Shown one piece after another: positions 52,205 to 60,673 of a stretch of DNA of 64,000 nt. The DNA is from CAMDBL01 sp964498125 (lineage in GTDB: Bacteria > Pseudomonadota > Alphaproteobacteria > Rhizobiales > Hyphomicrobiaceae). Every line of letters begins with the position of its first letter. Positions within the stretch are counted from its first letter, which is position 1. The stretch spans positions 60,064 through 124,063 of the forward strand of contig CAZCGE010000030.1 of NCBI GenBank assembly GCA_964498125.1, read 5' to 3'. Below the pieces are notes generated by a model that saw only the letters and a list, made by a program, of their open reading frames with translations, ran no database searches and was not told where the DNA came from. A program made the translations under genes and the position numbers.

Positions 52205-53449
52205 GTGGCATTGAGCCGTCGTCAGTTGCGGATTTTGCACGTCATCAATTCGACGCGACCGGAAGGCGGCGGACCAATCGAGTCCATCAAGCAGGCTGCC
52301 GCGGCGATGGGCGCGCGTGGCCACATGAGCGAGGTCGCCTGTCTCGACGCCGAGTGTGATGGCTGGCTGAAGGATATGCCGGTCACGACGCATGCGCTGG
52401 GGCCGGCGCGGACAAGCTTCAGGTATGCCTCGCGACTTGTCCCCTGGCTCAGAGCCAATCGCCACAGCTACGATTGCGCGATCGTGCACGGCATCTGGCT
52501 CTACCCGACCTACGGGGCGTGGCGGGCGCTGAAGGGCACGGGCTTGCCGTATTTCGTCTACACGCATGGCTCGCTTGATCCGGCCCACCGGCATGTCATG
52601 CCGGAGAAGCACGCGAAAAAGATGCTCGTTTGGCTGGCGCACGAGCGTCGCGTTTTGCGCGATGCGCGCGCGGTGTTTTTTACGTGCGAGCTCGAGCGTG
52701 ATCTTGCCAACGCTTCGTTCTGGCCGCCACTCGGCAAAGTCAGCAGCGTCATCCTGCCTTATTGCGTGGCGAGCCCGCCCAATCATGCCGACAGCCAGGT
52801 CGCGGCCTTCCGTCGGCGCTACCCCGAGCTTGCGGGCAAGCGCCTGATCCTGTTTCTCGGCCGCATCCATCGCAAAAAGGGGATCGACCTGTTGCTCCGG
52901 GCCTTTGCCGCGGTGGGGGGCACCGATCCGAATGCGCATCTCGTATTGGCTGGATCAGGCGACCCGAAGTATGAGGCCGAGCTCAGGGCGCTGGCCAGCG
53001 CCGAGGGTCTCGATGCGCGCACCACTTGGACGGGAATGCTCAGCGGTGATCTGAAGTGGGGGGCATTCCGCGCCGCCGATGCTTTTGCGCTCATTTCACA
53101 CCAGGAGAACTACGGTATTGCCGTGGTCGAGGCGTTGGGCTGCGGCGTCCCCGTTCTCATGACCGACAAAATCAATATCTGGCCGACAATCGAGCAAAGG
53201 CGCGCCGGTCTGGTCGGTCAGAACACCGTCGCCAGTGCGCGCGACATGCTCTCGCTTTGGCTGGCCAAGCCGGCTGAGGTGAGGGACGTCATGCGCCGCA
53301 ATGCGCGCGCCTGTTTCGAGGCGGACTTCTGCGTCGATCAGGCGGCTGACATGATGGAGCGCACACTGATCGAAAATTGTGAAATCGAGAATTGTAGGAT
53401 TGGCAAATGTGGCGACGGCGGCCTGTCTGATGGCGCGGGCGGGCCCTGA
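52205..53449 (+). CDS. GT4-type glycosyltransferase
   Basis: This 414-residue GT-B enzyme has LRILHVINSTRPEGGGPIES at the start, then CAIVHGIWLYPTYGAWRALK and FVYTHGSLDPAHR. The donor domain carries ILFLGRIHRKKGIDLLLRAF and ALISHQENYGIAVVEALGCG (EX7E in ENYGIAVVE). GGGAG 9 nt before the GTG at 52205 supports this start; an ATG at 52076 would add 43 residues unlike the family. The C-terminal tail ENCEIENCRIGKC is a short, odd cysteine-containing repeat. Confidence 0.88.
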   Translation: MALSRRQLRILHVINSTRPEGGGPIESIKQAAAAMGARGHMSEVACLDAECDGWLKDMPVTTHALGPARTSFRYASRLVPWLRANRHSYDCAIVHGIWLYPTYGAWRALKGTGLPYFVYTHGSLDPAHRHVMPEKHAKKMLVWLAHERRVLRDARAVFFTCELERDLANASFWPPLGKVSSVILPYCVASPPNHADSQVAAFRRRYPELAGKRLILFLGRIHRKKGIDLLLRAFAAVGGTDPNAHLVLAGSGDPKYEAELRALASAEGLDARTTWTGMLSGDLKWGAFRAADAFALISHQENYGIAVVEALGCGVPVLMTDKINIWPTIEQRRAGLVGQNTVASARDMLSLWLAKPAEVRDVMRRNARACFEADFCVDQAADMMERTLIENCEIENCRIGKCGDGGLSDGAGGP

Positions 53450-53450
53450 C

Positions 53451-54359
53451 ATGGCCGCTGCATGCAACGCCTGCCCGATCACCGCGATCATCCTGACCCA
53501 GGACGAGGCGGTGAACATTCGCGCCTGCCTGGCGGCGCTGGCGGCGGTCGAGGACGTGATCATTGTCGATTCGGGCAGTACGGATCGCACACTGGAGATC
53601 GCGCGGGCCACGCGGCCGGATGTGAGGATCTTCCAGCATCCATTCAAGGATTTTGGCGAGCAGAGAAATTGGGCGCTCGACAACGCCGGGCCGTTTCGCT
53701 CCTGGGTGCTGTTCATCGACGCCGATGAATTCTGTTCACCCGAGCTGCTGGATGAGATGGCCGGCTTCGTCGTCGATCCAGGCGGCGCGGTCGGCGGCTT
53801 CATCGCCGGCCGCAACTTTTTTCTCGGTCGTTGGCTGAGGTACAGCACTTTCTACCCGTCCTATCAACTCCGTCTGCTCAATGTCGGCCATGTGCGGTAT
53901 CGCAAGGAAGGGCATGGCCAGCGCGAGATCGCCAGCGGCCGGCTGCACTACTTTGTGCAGGGCTGGCGCCATGAGGCGCTGAGCAAAGGCGTGCAGCAGT
54001 GGATCGCACGCCACAATCAATATTCGAGCGATGAGGTCGGGCTGATCATACGGTTGCGACAGGAACCGCTGCGCCTCGGCGAGCTGCTGGCGCGCGATCC
54101 GATCACGCGCCGCCGTGCGTTGAAGCGCCTGGCCGCCCGGCTGCCGCTGCGGCCGCTGGCCCGATTGCTCTATACCTACGTGTTCAGGCTGGGGTTCCTC
54201 GATGGCAAGCCTGGGCTGATCTACTGCCTGCTGCGGCTGGCGCACGACATCCATATCGGCGCCAAGCTTGCCGAGCAGCGTGACCGCGTGGGCCGCACGC
54301 GTTCTCGGAGCGCCCATGAGGCAGCGAGCGAACCGGTTGTCGAGGAGCGCGCACCGTGA
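53451..54359 (+). CDS. GT2-type glycosyltransferase (WaaE/LgtF-like)
   Basis: This 302-residue GT-A enzyme has ITAIILTQDEAVNIRACLAA, VEDVIIVDSGSTDRTLEIAR, FGEQRNWALDNAGPFRSWVL then FIDADEF as the metal site. A C-terminal basic/hydrophobic segment follows (RLPLRPLARLLYTYVFRLGF, GLIYCLLRLAHDI). This matches the LPS-core WaaE/KdtX and LgtF group of beta-glucosyltransferases. The ATG at 53451 follows the previous stop by one base. Its stop overlaps the next start (GTGA). Confidence 0.88.
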   Translation: MAAACNACPITAIILTQDEAVNIRACLAALAAVEDVIIVDSGSTDRTLEIARATRPDVRIFQHPFKDFGEQRNWALDNAGPFRSWVLFIDADEFCSPELLDEMAGFVVDPGGAVGGFIAGRNFFLGRWLRYSTFYPSYQLRLLNVGHVRYRKEGHGQREIASGRLHYFVQGWRHEALSKGVQQWIARHNQYSSDEVGLIIRLRQEPLRLGELLARDPITRRRALKRLAARLPLRPLARLLYTYVFRLGFLDGKPGLIYCLLRLAHDIHIGAKLAEQRDRVGRTRSRSAHEAASEPVVEERAP

Positions 54360-56491
54360 AGCAAATCCTGCAGAGTTTGCGCGATGGCTCGACGACCGTT
54401 GCCAATGTTCCAGCGCCAGGTGCATCGGCTGGCCACCTCCTCGTCCGCAGCACCAGATCGCTGATTTCGGCCGGAACCGAGCGGATGCTGATGGACTTCG
54501 GCAAGGTGAGCCTGATCGGCAAGGCGCGCCTGCAGCCGGACAAGGTGCGGCAGGTGATCGACAAGGTGCAGACCGACGGAGTGGCGCCAACGTTGGCGGC
54601 AGTCCGTGCCAGGCTTGATCAGCCCATTGCGCTCGGCTACTGCAATGTCGGAACGGTGATCGGGATCGGGGCCGGCGTGCAGGGTTTCAGCGTCGGCCAT
54701 CGTGTTGCATCGAATGGCCCGCACGCCGAGGTGGTGAGCGTCCCGGTCAACCTCGCCGCCAAGGTCCCTGACGCGGTCGATGATGAAGCGGCGGCATTCA
54801 CGGTCCTCGGCGCCATTGCGTTGCAGGGCATTCGCCTGGTTGCGCCCACATTGGGTGAAACCGTGGTCGTCACCGGTCTTGGCCTCGTCGGCTTGCTGGC
54901 CGTGCAGTTGTTGCGGGCACAGGGCTGCCGTGTGCTCGGTATCGATCATCAGGCGGACAGGCTGGAGTTGGCGCGGCGGTTCGGCGCCGAGGTGGTGGAT
55001 CTGTCGGCGGGCGAGGATCCCATCGCCATGGCGGCGCGCGTCTCGCGGGGCCGCGGCGTCGATGCCGTCCTGATCACGGCCTCGACCAATAGCAATGTGC
55101 CCGTGCAGCAGGCGGCCCATATGTGCCGCAAGCGCGGCCGCATCGTGCTGGTCGGCGTCGCTGGCCTCGAACTGTCGCGTGCGGATTTCTACGAAAAGGA
55201 GCTGACATTCCAAGTTTCCTGCTCCTATGGGCCTGGCCGTTACGATCCAGCTTACGAGGACGGTGGGCAGGACTATCCCTTTGGCCTCGTGCGCTGGACC
55301 GAGCAGCGCAATCTCGAGGCGGTGCTCGATATGATGGCCGACGGCCGGGTCGATGTTGCGCCGCTCGTATCGCATCGCTTCGCGATAGCCGAGGCCGAGG
55401 CGGCCTATCGGGTGGTGGGCGGAGCCGAGCCATCGCTCGGTATCGTCCTGGAATACCGGGCCGCCGATACCGTCACGACCAAGGCGCTAGCGGTCCGCAC
55501 TGTGCCAAATCCGAGTGCGGCGGCGCAGGCTATGGCCGGTGAACCCGTGGTCAGCTTCATCGGCGCCGGCAACCACGCCACCCGCGCGCTGATGCCGGCT
55601 TTCAGGGCAGCCGGAGCCGAATTCAGGCATGTGGCGACGCGCAGCGGGATTGGCAGCGCTCTGGCGGCGCCCAAGTTTGGCTTCGCGATGGCGACCACCG
55701 ATACCGCAATGATCCTGGCCGATCCGCGGGTGGATGCCGTCGTCGTCTGCACGCGGCATGAGTCGCACGCCGAATTGGCAATTACGGCGTTGGCGGCTGG
55801 CAAGCACGTGTACGTCGAGAAGCCGCTGTGCCTGACGTCGAACGAGCTCGAGGCAATCGCGACCGCCCACGGCGAGTGCGCAGATGCCGGCCGGCCGCGC
55901 TGTCTCATGGTCGGCTTCAACAGGCGGTTTGCTCCGCATGCGCTGAAGATCAAGGACCTGCTCGGGCGCAGGCCGGAGCCGAAGGCGTTTGTCATGACGG
56001 TCAACGCGGGGGTGGTTCCGCGCGAGCACTGGACACAGGATGCCAGGATCGGCGGCGGACGCATCATCGGCGAGGCATGTCATTTCATCGATCTATTGCG
56101 GTTTCTTGCTGGCGTGCCGATCCTGGCGCACAGTTGCCATAGGCTTGGCGGTGCAATGGACGATAGTGCAACGCTGCAGCTGACTTTTGTCGATGGCTCG
56201 ATCGGCACCATTCATTATCTGGCCAATGGCCATCGCCGATTTCCCAAGGAGCGCCTCGAAGTGTTCTGTGGCGGCGGCGTGTTGCGGCTGGACAATTTCC
56301 GTACGCTCAAGGGGGTCGGCTGGCCGCGGTTCCGGGCAATGCGGCTGTGGAGCCAGGACAAGGGGCAGCGCGGCTGTGCGGCGGCCTTTCTCGCAGCGGT
56401 GCGCTCGGGCGCGCCGGCGCCGATCCCGATGGATGAAATCGTCGAGGTGACTCGGATCAGCATGGCTTTGTCGGCCGAGGCCCGGTCCTAA
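54356..56491 (+). CDS. Two-domain oxidoreductase: zinc-type dehydrogenase fused to Gfo/Idh/MocA dehydrogenase
   Basis: This 711-residue protein has an N-terminal MDR/alcohol dehydrogenase-like part (residues 1-370; SLISAGTERMLMDFGKVSLI, then NAD-binding VVVTGLGLVGLLAVQLLRAQ). The C-terminal part is Gfo/Idh/MocA-like (about 395-700; VVSFIGAGNHATRALMPAFR, then HVYVEKPLCLTSNELEAIA). EKP is the catalytic lysine signature, and REHWTQDARIGGGRIIGEAC HF is the substrate region. Such fusions oxidise or epimerise sugar nucleotides or glycan residues and are typically encoded beside a heparinase II/III protein, as here. The GTG at 54356 overlaps the previous stop. Confidence 0.88.
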   Translation: MKQILQSLRDGSTTVANVPAPGASAGHLLVRSTRSLISAGTERMLMDFGKVSLIGKARLQPDKVRQVIDKVQTDGVAPTLAAVRARLDQPIALGYCNVGTVIGIGAGVQGFSVGHRVASNGPHAEVVSVPVNLAAKVPDAVDDEAAAFTVLGAIALQGIRLVAPTLGETVVVTGLGLVGLLAVQLLRAQGCRVLGIDHQADRLELARRFGAEVVDLSAGEDPIAMAARVSRGRGVDAVLITASTNSNVPVQQAAHMCRKRGRIVLVGVAGLELSRADFYEKELTFQVSCSYGPGRYDPAYEDGGQDYPFGLVRWTEQRNLEAVLDMMADGRVDVAPLVSHRFAIAEAEAAYRVVGGAEPSLGIVLEYRAADTVTTKALAVRTVPNPSAAAQAMAGEPVVSFIGAGNHATRALMPAFRAAGAEFRHVATRSGIGSALAAPKFGFAMATTDTAMILADPRVDAVVVCTRHESHAELAITALAAGKHVYVEKPLCLTSNELEAIATAHGECADAGRPRCLMVGFNRRFAPHALKIKDLLGRRPEPKAFVMTVNAGVVPREHWTQDARIGGGRIIGEACHFIDLLRFLAGVPILAHSCHRLGGAMDDSATLQLTFVDGSIGTIHYLANGHRRFPKERLEVFCGGGVLRLDNFRTLKGVGWPRFRAMRLWSQDKGQRGCAAAFLAAVRSGAPAPIPMDEIVEVTRISMALSAEARS

Positions 56492-56517
56492 CCTCTGGCC
56501 AGATCCGCACCCGCGTG

Positions 56518-58188
56518 ATGTCCGCAGACATGCTCCGGCTGTGGCATACAGTCCGCTACCTGAAGCCGGTTCAGGTCTATGGCCGCATCTGGCATCACCT
56601 GCATCGGCCGCGTGTCGTTGGTCAGCCGGCGCCCCCGCTTCGCCGCGCCACCGGTCGTGCATCGGTCGCATTCGTCGCGCGGCCCGCTACGATGCTGGGA
56701 TCGGCGACTTTCCGCTTCCTCAACGTCACCGAGACGCCGACGTGGCCTGAGGGGTGGACCGCGGCCACGGCCGACCGGCTCTGGCTCTACAACCTGCATT
56801 ATTTCGATGCTTTGATGGCGGTGGATGCGAAGCGCCACCTGGCCGCGCACCGCGATTTGATCGCGCGCTGGATCGGCGATAATCCCATCGGGCGCGGTAT
56901 CGGCTGGGATCCCTATCCGACCAGTCTGCGGATCGTGAATTGGATCAAGTGGCGCCTTCACAACACGGTGTTGGGCAGGCGACAGCGTGCCGCGGCTTCC
57001 CTCGATGCGGCCATGGCCGACAGCCTCGCCGCGCAGGCGCGATGGCTGGCCGGAAGCATCGAGTGGCACCTGAGTGGCAACCATCTGCTCGCCAACGCCA
57101 AGGCGCTGTGCTGGGCCGGATTGTATTTTTCCGGGCCTGAGGCCGAAGGCTGGCTCGCGCGTGGGCTGGCGATCTACGCGCGCGAGCTGCCGGACCAGAT
57201 TCTCGCCGACGGCGGCCATGTCGAGCGCTCGCCGATGTATCACGCCATCGTGCTGGAAGATCTGCTGGACCTGCTCAACTTGGCGCAGTTCCACACGGGT
57301 GTGATCAGCGCAACGACGCTGATGCAATGGCGCAGCACGGCACTACGGATGTGCGCATGGCTGGCGGCCATGGCGCATCCCGATGGCCGCATCGCCTTTT
57401 TCAATGATGCCGCGTTCGGCATCGCAGCCGAGCCGGCCATGCTTTGGGCCTATGCAGCGCGGCTTGGCCTGACACCCGCGCTCGCCATCAACGCGCCCCT
57501 GCATGTCCTGTCGTCTTCCGGCTACATTCGTATGACGGGCGGCGGACTCGCGGCCATTGTCGATGTCGCCGCCATCGGGCCGGACCACCAACCCGGCCAT
57601 GGACACGCCGATACGCTGTCATTCGAGTTGTCGCTAGGCGCAGAGCGTATCATCGTCAATGGCGGGACATCAGTTTACGGATCGAATGAACAGCGCCAGC
57701 GCCAGCGCGGGACCGCGGCGCATTCCACGGTCGAGATCGACGGCGAGGATTCTTCGCAAGTCTGGTCGGGCTTCCGCGTCGGGCGGCGGGCGCGCGTTCG
57801 CGACCTCACCATCGAGGCGACGACCGATGCCGCCACGGTTACGGCGGCTCATGACGGCTACCTCCGGCTGGCGGGCAAGCCCATGCATCAGCGGCAATGG
57901 CGGTTGGGCGGGGGAGGGATGGTGATCTCGGACCGCATTATCGGCCGTGCCAGATCGGCTATCGCGAGGTTCCACTTGCATCCCGACATCATGGTGAGCG
58001 TCGCAGGCAGCGGTTTGTCGGGCACGCTGCGCACGAAAGCCGGCGCGTCACTGGCCTGGCGGGCGACGGCGCCAGCGCGCTTGGAGCCCTCGCTCTGGCA
58101 TCCAGAATTCGGGCGCACAATGACCACGACATGCCTGGCTATCCCGATCGCAGACGGTTCCGCCAGCTTCAGTATCGACAGCCCATAG
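56518..58188 (+). CDS. Heparinase II/III-family protein
   Basis: This 556-residue protein starts with an alpha-toroid (about residues 60-300; LYNLHYFDALMAVDAKRHLA, then PYPTSLRIVNWIKWRLHN and WHLSGNHLLANAKALCWAGL). A heparinase II/III C-terminal beta-sandwich follows (about 350-550; SSGYIRMTGGGLAAIVDVAA, HGHADTLSFELSLGAERIIV, AHSTVEIDGEDSSQVW). Members are polysaccharide lyases or editing enzymes; no signal peptide is visible, so a cytoplasmic role is suggested. It is the last gene of the locus, 26 nt after its partner oxidoreductase. A GTG one codon earlier is an alternative start. Confidence 0.88.
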   Translation: MSADMLRLWHTVRYLKPVQVYGRIWHHLHRPRVVGQPAPPLRRATGRASVAFVARPATMLGSATFRFLNVTETPTWPEGWTAATADRLWLYNLHYFDALMAVDAKRHLAAHRDLIARWIGDNPIGRGIGWDPYPTSLRIVNWIKWRLHNTVLGRRQRAAASLDAAMADSLAAQARWLAGSIEWHLSGNHLLANAKALCWAGLYFSGPEAEGWLARGLAIYARELPDQILADGGHVERSPMYHAIVLEDLLDLLNLAQFHTGVISATTLMQWRSTALRMCAWLAAMAHPDGRIAFFNDAAFGIAAEPAMLWAYAARLGLTPALAINAPLHVLSSSGYIRMTGGGLAAIVDVAAIGPDHQPGHGHADTLSFELSLGAERIIVNGGTSVYGSNEQRQRQRGTAAHSTVEIDGEDSSQVWSGFRVGRRARVRDLTIEATTDAATVTAAHDGYLRLAGKPMHQRQWRLGGGGMVISDRIIGRARSAIARFHLHPDIMVSVAGSGLSGTLRTKAGASLAWRATAPARLEPSLWHPEFGRTMTTTCLAIPIADGSASFSIDSP

Positions 58189-58652
58189 ACTAGAGAATTT
58201 TCCGCCAAAGTGGGCACCGGTTTGGCGTAGAAAATGCGACAAACAAAGGACCAGAGCGCTTTCCCTTGATTCAATTCGAGTGGAAAGCGCTCTGGGCTGA
58301 CCGCGGCTCGCACCGAGCAAGACATACCGCGCAGACGGCTCCCGACCGTCTCCCGCGCTGGCGAGCCGCCCGAGTTATCTCGGCTGCCGCCATCGCTGCC
58401 ATCGCAGCTTGACGCCACGTGCGGCTTCGGGAACAATCACATTCAAACGTTTGTTGGAGTGTCCCGCCGAGACGGGACAAGCAGGAGGAAATGCGGCGCC
58501 GCGGCGCTCGAGGGGACCTGACGGTGCGCCGAAGCTCCGGGCACGCAGGTCCTGTTGCATTTGGGCAGTTGGCTGGCTCGCAGGTGCGGGGCACGGCGAT
58601 TTGCCGGGATGCGACCAGAGAGCATTGCTGTTGCGCCGGCATGGGGCCGGCT
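58189..58652. other. Intergenic region closing the glycan locus
   Basis: The first 110 bp hold the palindromes at 58203-58295. The rest, to the tctB start, shows no convincing gene; a frame running into tctB from 58419 is Arg-rich and lacks a ribosome-binding site. The tctBA promoter is probably here. Confidence 0.5.
58203..58295. repeat. Rhizobial-type palindromic intergenic element
   Basis: CGCCAAA/TTTGGCG (58203-58209, 58221-58227) is followed by AAAATGCGACAAACAAAGGA and a perfect 14-bp inverted repeat, CCAGAGCGCTTTCC (58251-58264) with GGAAAGCGCTCTGG (58282-58295), around a TTGATTCAATTCGAG loop. The combination recurs between genes in rhizobia. It may also act as a terminator for the locus, though no T-run follows. 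Confidence 0.7.
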
Positions 58653-59114
58653 ATGATCAAATTGCGCGCGCCAAAGGAGTTCTGGTCCGGCCTGTTGTTT
58701 TTGGCCATCGGGGTGGCCGGCATCTGGTTTGCGCGCGATTATCCTTTCGGCAGCGCGTTGCGCATGGGGCCGGGCTATCTGCCGACCATGCTGTCGTGGT
58801 GCACGGCCGGGCTCGGCGGCATCATCTTGCTGGGCTCGTTCGTCAGCACGGGCCCCGGTCTGGACGGCGTGCAATGGCGGCCGTTGCTGCTGGTTCTGCT
58901 GTCCATCGTCGTATTCGGCGCAATCGTCAGTCTCTCTGGTGGCCTGTTCGCGGCCATCGTTGTTTCCGCGCTGGTCGGCGGATACGCCTCGGACGAACTG
59001 TCGATGATGGAACGCATCTTGTTGAGCCTGGGGCTCGCCGTATTCTGCGTGGGTGTCTTCGTCTACGGGCTCGGCCAACCGATTGATCTGTGGCCGGCGG
59101 GACTCGGCATCTGA
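58653..59114 (+). CDS. tctB: Tripartite tricarboxylate transporter, small membrane subunit (TctB)
   Basis: This 153-residue protein has four membrane helices. The TctB pattern is EFWSGLLFLAIGVAGIWFAR, then FGSALRMGPGYLPTMLSWCT, the conserved MGPGYLPTML being diagnostic. It partners with TctA in TTT-family secondary uptake of carboxylates. The ATG at 58653 follows ATGGGGCC. Its stop overlaps the tctA start by 1 nt (TGATG). Confidence 0.88.
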   Translation: MIKLRAPKEFWSGLLFLAIGVAGIWFARDYPFGSALRMGPGYLPTMLSWCTAGLGGIILLGSFVSTGPGLDGVQWRPLLLVLLSIVVFGAIVSLSGGLFAAIVVSALVGGYASDELSMMERILLSLGLAVFCVGVFVYGLGQPIDLWPAGLGI

Positions 59115-60622
59115 TGGACCTGTTTGCCAATCTGGCTCTTGGATTTCAGCAGGCGCTCAGCCTGCAAAATCTCGGCTTCTGCTTCATCGGTGTGATGCTG
59201 GGCACACTGATCGGCGTGTTGCCCGGTATCGGTCCGGTCGCGACCATCGCCATGCTGCTGCCGCTGACCTTCGGCATGCCGCCCTTGGCGGCCTTGATCA
59301 TGCTTGGCGGCATCTATTACGGATCGCAGTTTGGCGGCTCGACCACGGCGATCCTGGTCAATCTGCCGGGCGAGGCGGCCTCGGTCGTCACCTGCATCGA
59401 TGGCCACCAGATGGCGCGCCAGGGCCGCGCCGGCAAGGCGCTGTCGGTCGCCGCCATCGGCTCGTTCATCGCCGGCACAGTCGGCACCATCGTCATTGCC
59501 ATCTTTGGGCCTTTCCTGGCCTCGGTCTCGCAAAAATTCAACGCGCCTGAATACTTCTCGCTGATGGTGTTGGGGTTGATCTCCGCGGTGGTGCTGGCGC
59601 ATGGCTCGGTGATCAAGGCCATCGCCATGATCTTCGTTGGCCTGCTGATCGGCCTGGTCGGCAACGATCTGGCCAGCGGCACGGGACGTTATACTTTCGG
59701 CGTTCCTGAACTCAGCGACGGCATCGGCTTCGTGCCCGTGGCGCTGGGCATCTTCGGATTGGCCGATATCATCGTCAATTTGGAGCGCAAGGAGAAACGC
59801 GAGGTCTTCACCAGCGCGCTTTCAGACTTGCTGATGAAGTGGGGCGAATTCAAGCAGTGCCTGCCGGCGATCTTGCGCGGCACTGGGCTCGGCTGCGCAT
59901 TCGGCATCCTGCCGGGTGGCGGCCCCACTCTGTCGGCATTCTCGTCATATACGCTGGAAAAGAAGCTTGCCGACGATCCCACCCGGTTCGGCAAAGGCGC
60001 CATCGAGGGGGTGGCGGGGCCGGAGTCCGCCAACAACGCCGCGGCGCAAACATCGTTCATTCCGCTCTTGACGCTCGGCATTCCATCCAACGCGGTCATG
60101 GCGCTGATGATGGGCGCCATGTTGATCCAAGGCATCCAGCCCGGCGCCCAGGTGATGATCAAGAATCCCGAGTTGTTCTGGGGGCTGATCGCGTCGATGT
60201 GGATCGGCAACCTGATGCTGCTGGTCATCAACCTGCCGATGATCGGTATTTGGGTGTCGTTGCTGAGAGTGCCCTACCGTATGCTTTTTCCCGCCATCCT
60301 GATCTTTTGCTGCATCGGCATCTATTCACTGAACTCCAGTGCGTTCGAGGTGATGCTGACGGCGCTGTTCGGGCTGTTGGGTTACATTTTCATCAAGCTC
60401 GACTGTGAACCGGCGCCCTTGCTGCTCGGCTTCGTCCTGGGGCCGCTGATGGAGGTGAGCTTGCGCCGGGCACTGCTGATTGCGCGCGGCGATCCGATGG
60501 TTTTCCTGGAACGGCCGATCTCGGCAACCCTGCTGGCGATGTCGGCGATCCTGATCCTGATCATCGTCCTGCCCGCGGCCCGCCGTGGCCGCGCAACCGC
60601 ATTTCAGGAGTCCGAGAAGTAA
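59114..60622 (+). CDS. tctA: Tripartite tricarboxylate transporter, large membrane subunit (TctA)
   Basis: This 502-residue membrane protein has about twelve helices and the TctA signatures IGVLPGIGPVATIAMLLPLT, YYGSQFGGSTTAILVNLPGE and GEAASVVTCIDGHQMARQGR. A second G-rich loop is FGILPGGGPTLSAFSSY, with ESANNAAAQTSFIPLLTLGI. It forms the transport channel with TctB. No TctC binding protein is encoded in the window, so the ligand comes from an unlinked one. Confidence 0.92.
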   Translation: MDLFANLALGFQQALSLQNLGFCFIGVMLGTLIGVLPGIGPVATIAMLLPLTFGMPPLAALIMLGGIYYGSQFGGSTTAILVNLPGEAASVVTCIDGHQMARQGRAGKALSVAAIGSFIAGTVGTIVIAIFGPFLASVSQKFNAPEYFSLMVLGLISAVVLAHGSVIKAIAMIFVGLLIGLVGNDLASGTGRYTFGVPELSDGIGFVPVALGIFGLADIIVNLERKEKREVFTSALSDLLMKWGEFKQCLPAILRGTGLGCAFGILPGGGPTLSAFSSYTLEKKLADDPTRFGKGAIEGVAGPESANNAAAQTSFIPLLTLGIPSNAVMALMMGAMLIQGIQPGAQVMIKNPELFWGLIASMWIGNLMLLVINLPMIGIWVSLLRVPYRMLFPAILIFCCIGIYSLNSSAFEVMLTALFGLLGYIFIKLDCEPAPLLLGFVLGPLMEVSLRRALLIARGDPMVFLERPISATLLAMSAILILIIVLPAARRGRATAFQESEK

Positions 60623-60625
60623 GGT

Positions 60626-60650
60626 GGTGTCTGACCTCTGGTCAGACACC
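60626..60650. repeat. GGTGTCTGACC palindrome, copy 4
   Basis: Perfect 11-bp arms around a 3-nt loop, 4 nt after the tctA stop and 24 nt before the next start. It could act as a hairpin separating tctA from the hydrolase gene. Confidence 0.9.
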
Positions 60651-60673
60651 TATCGACCAGGAGTAAAGCGTCC

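Noticed and set aside
58251..58295. Rho-independent terminator call for the 14-bp inverted repeat
   Set aside because: The stem is perfect but no T-run follows on either strand, so it is listed as a repeat with terminator activity only possible.
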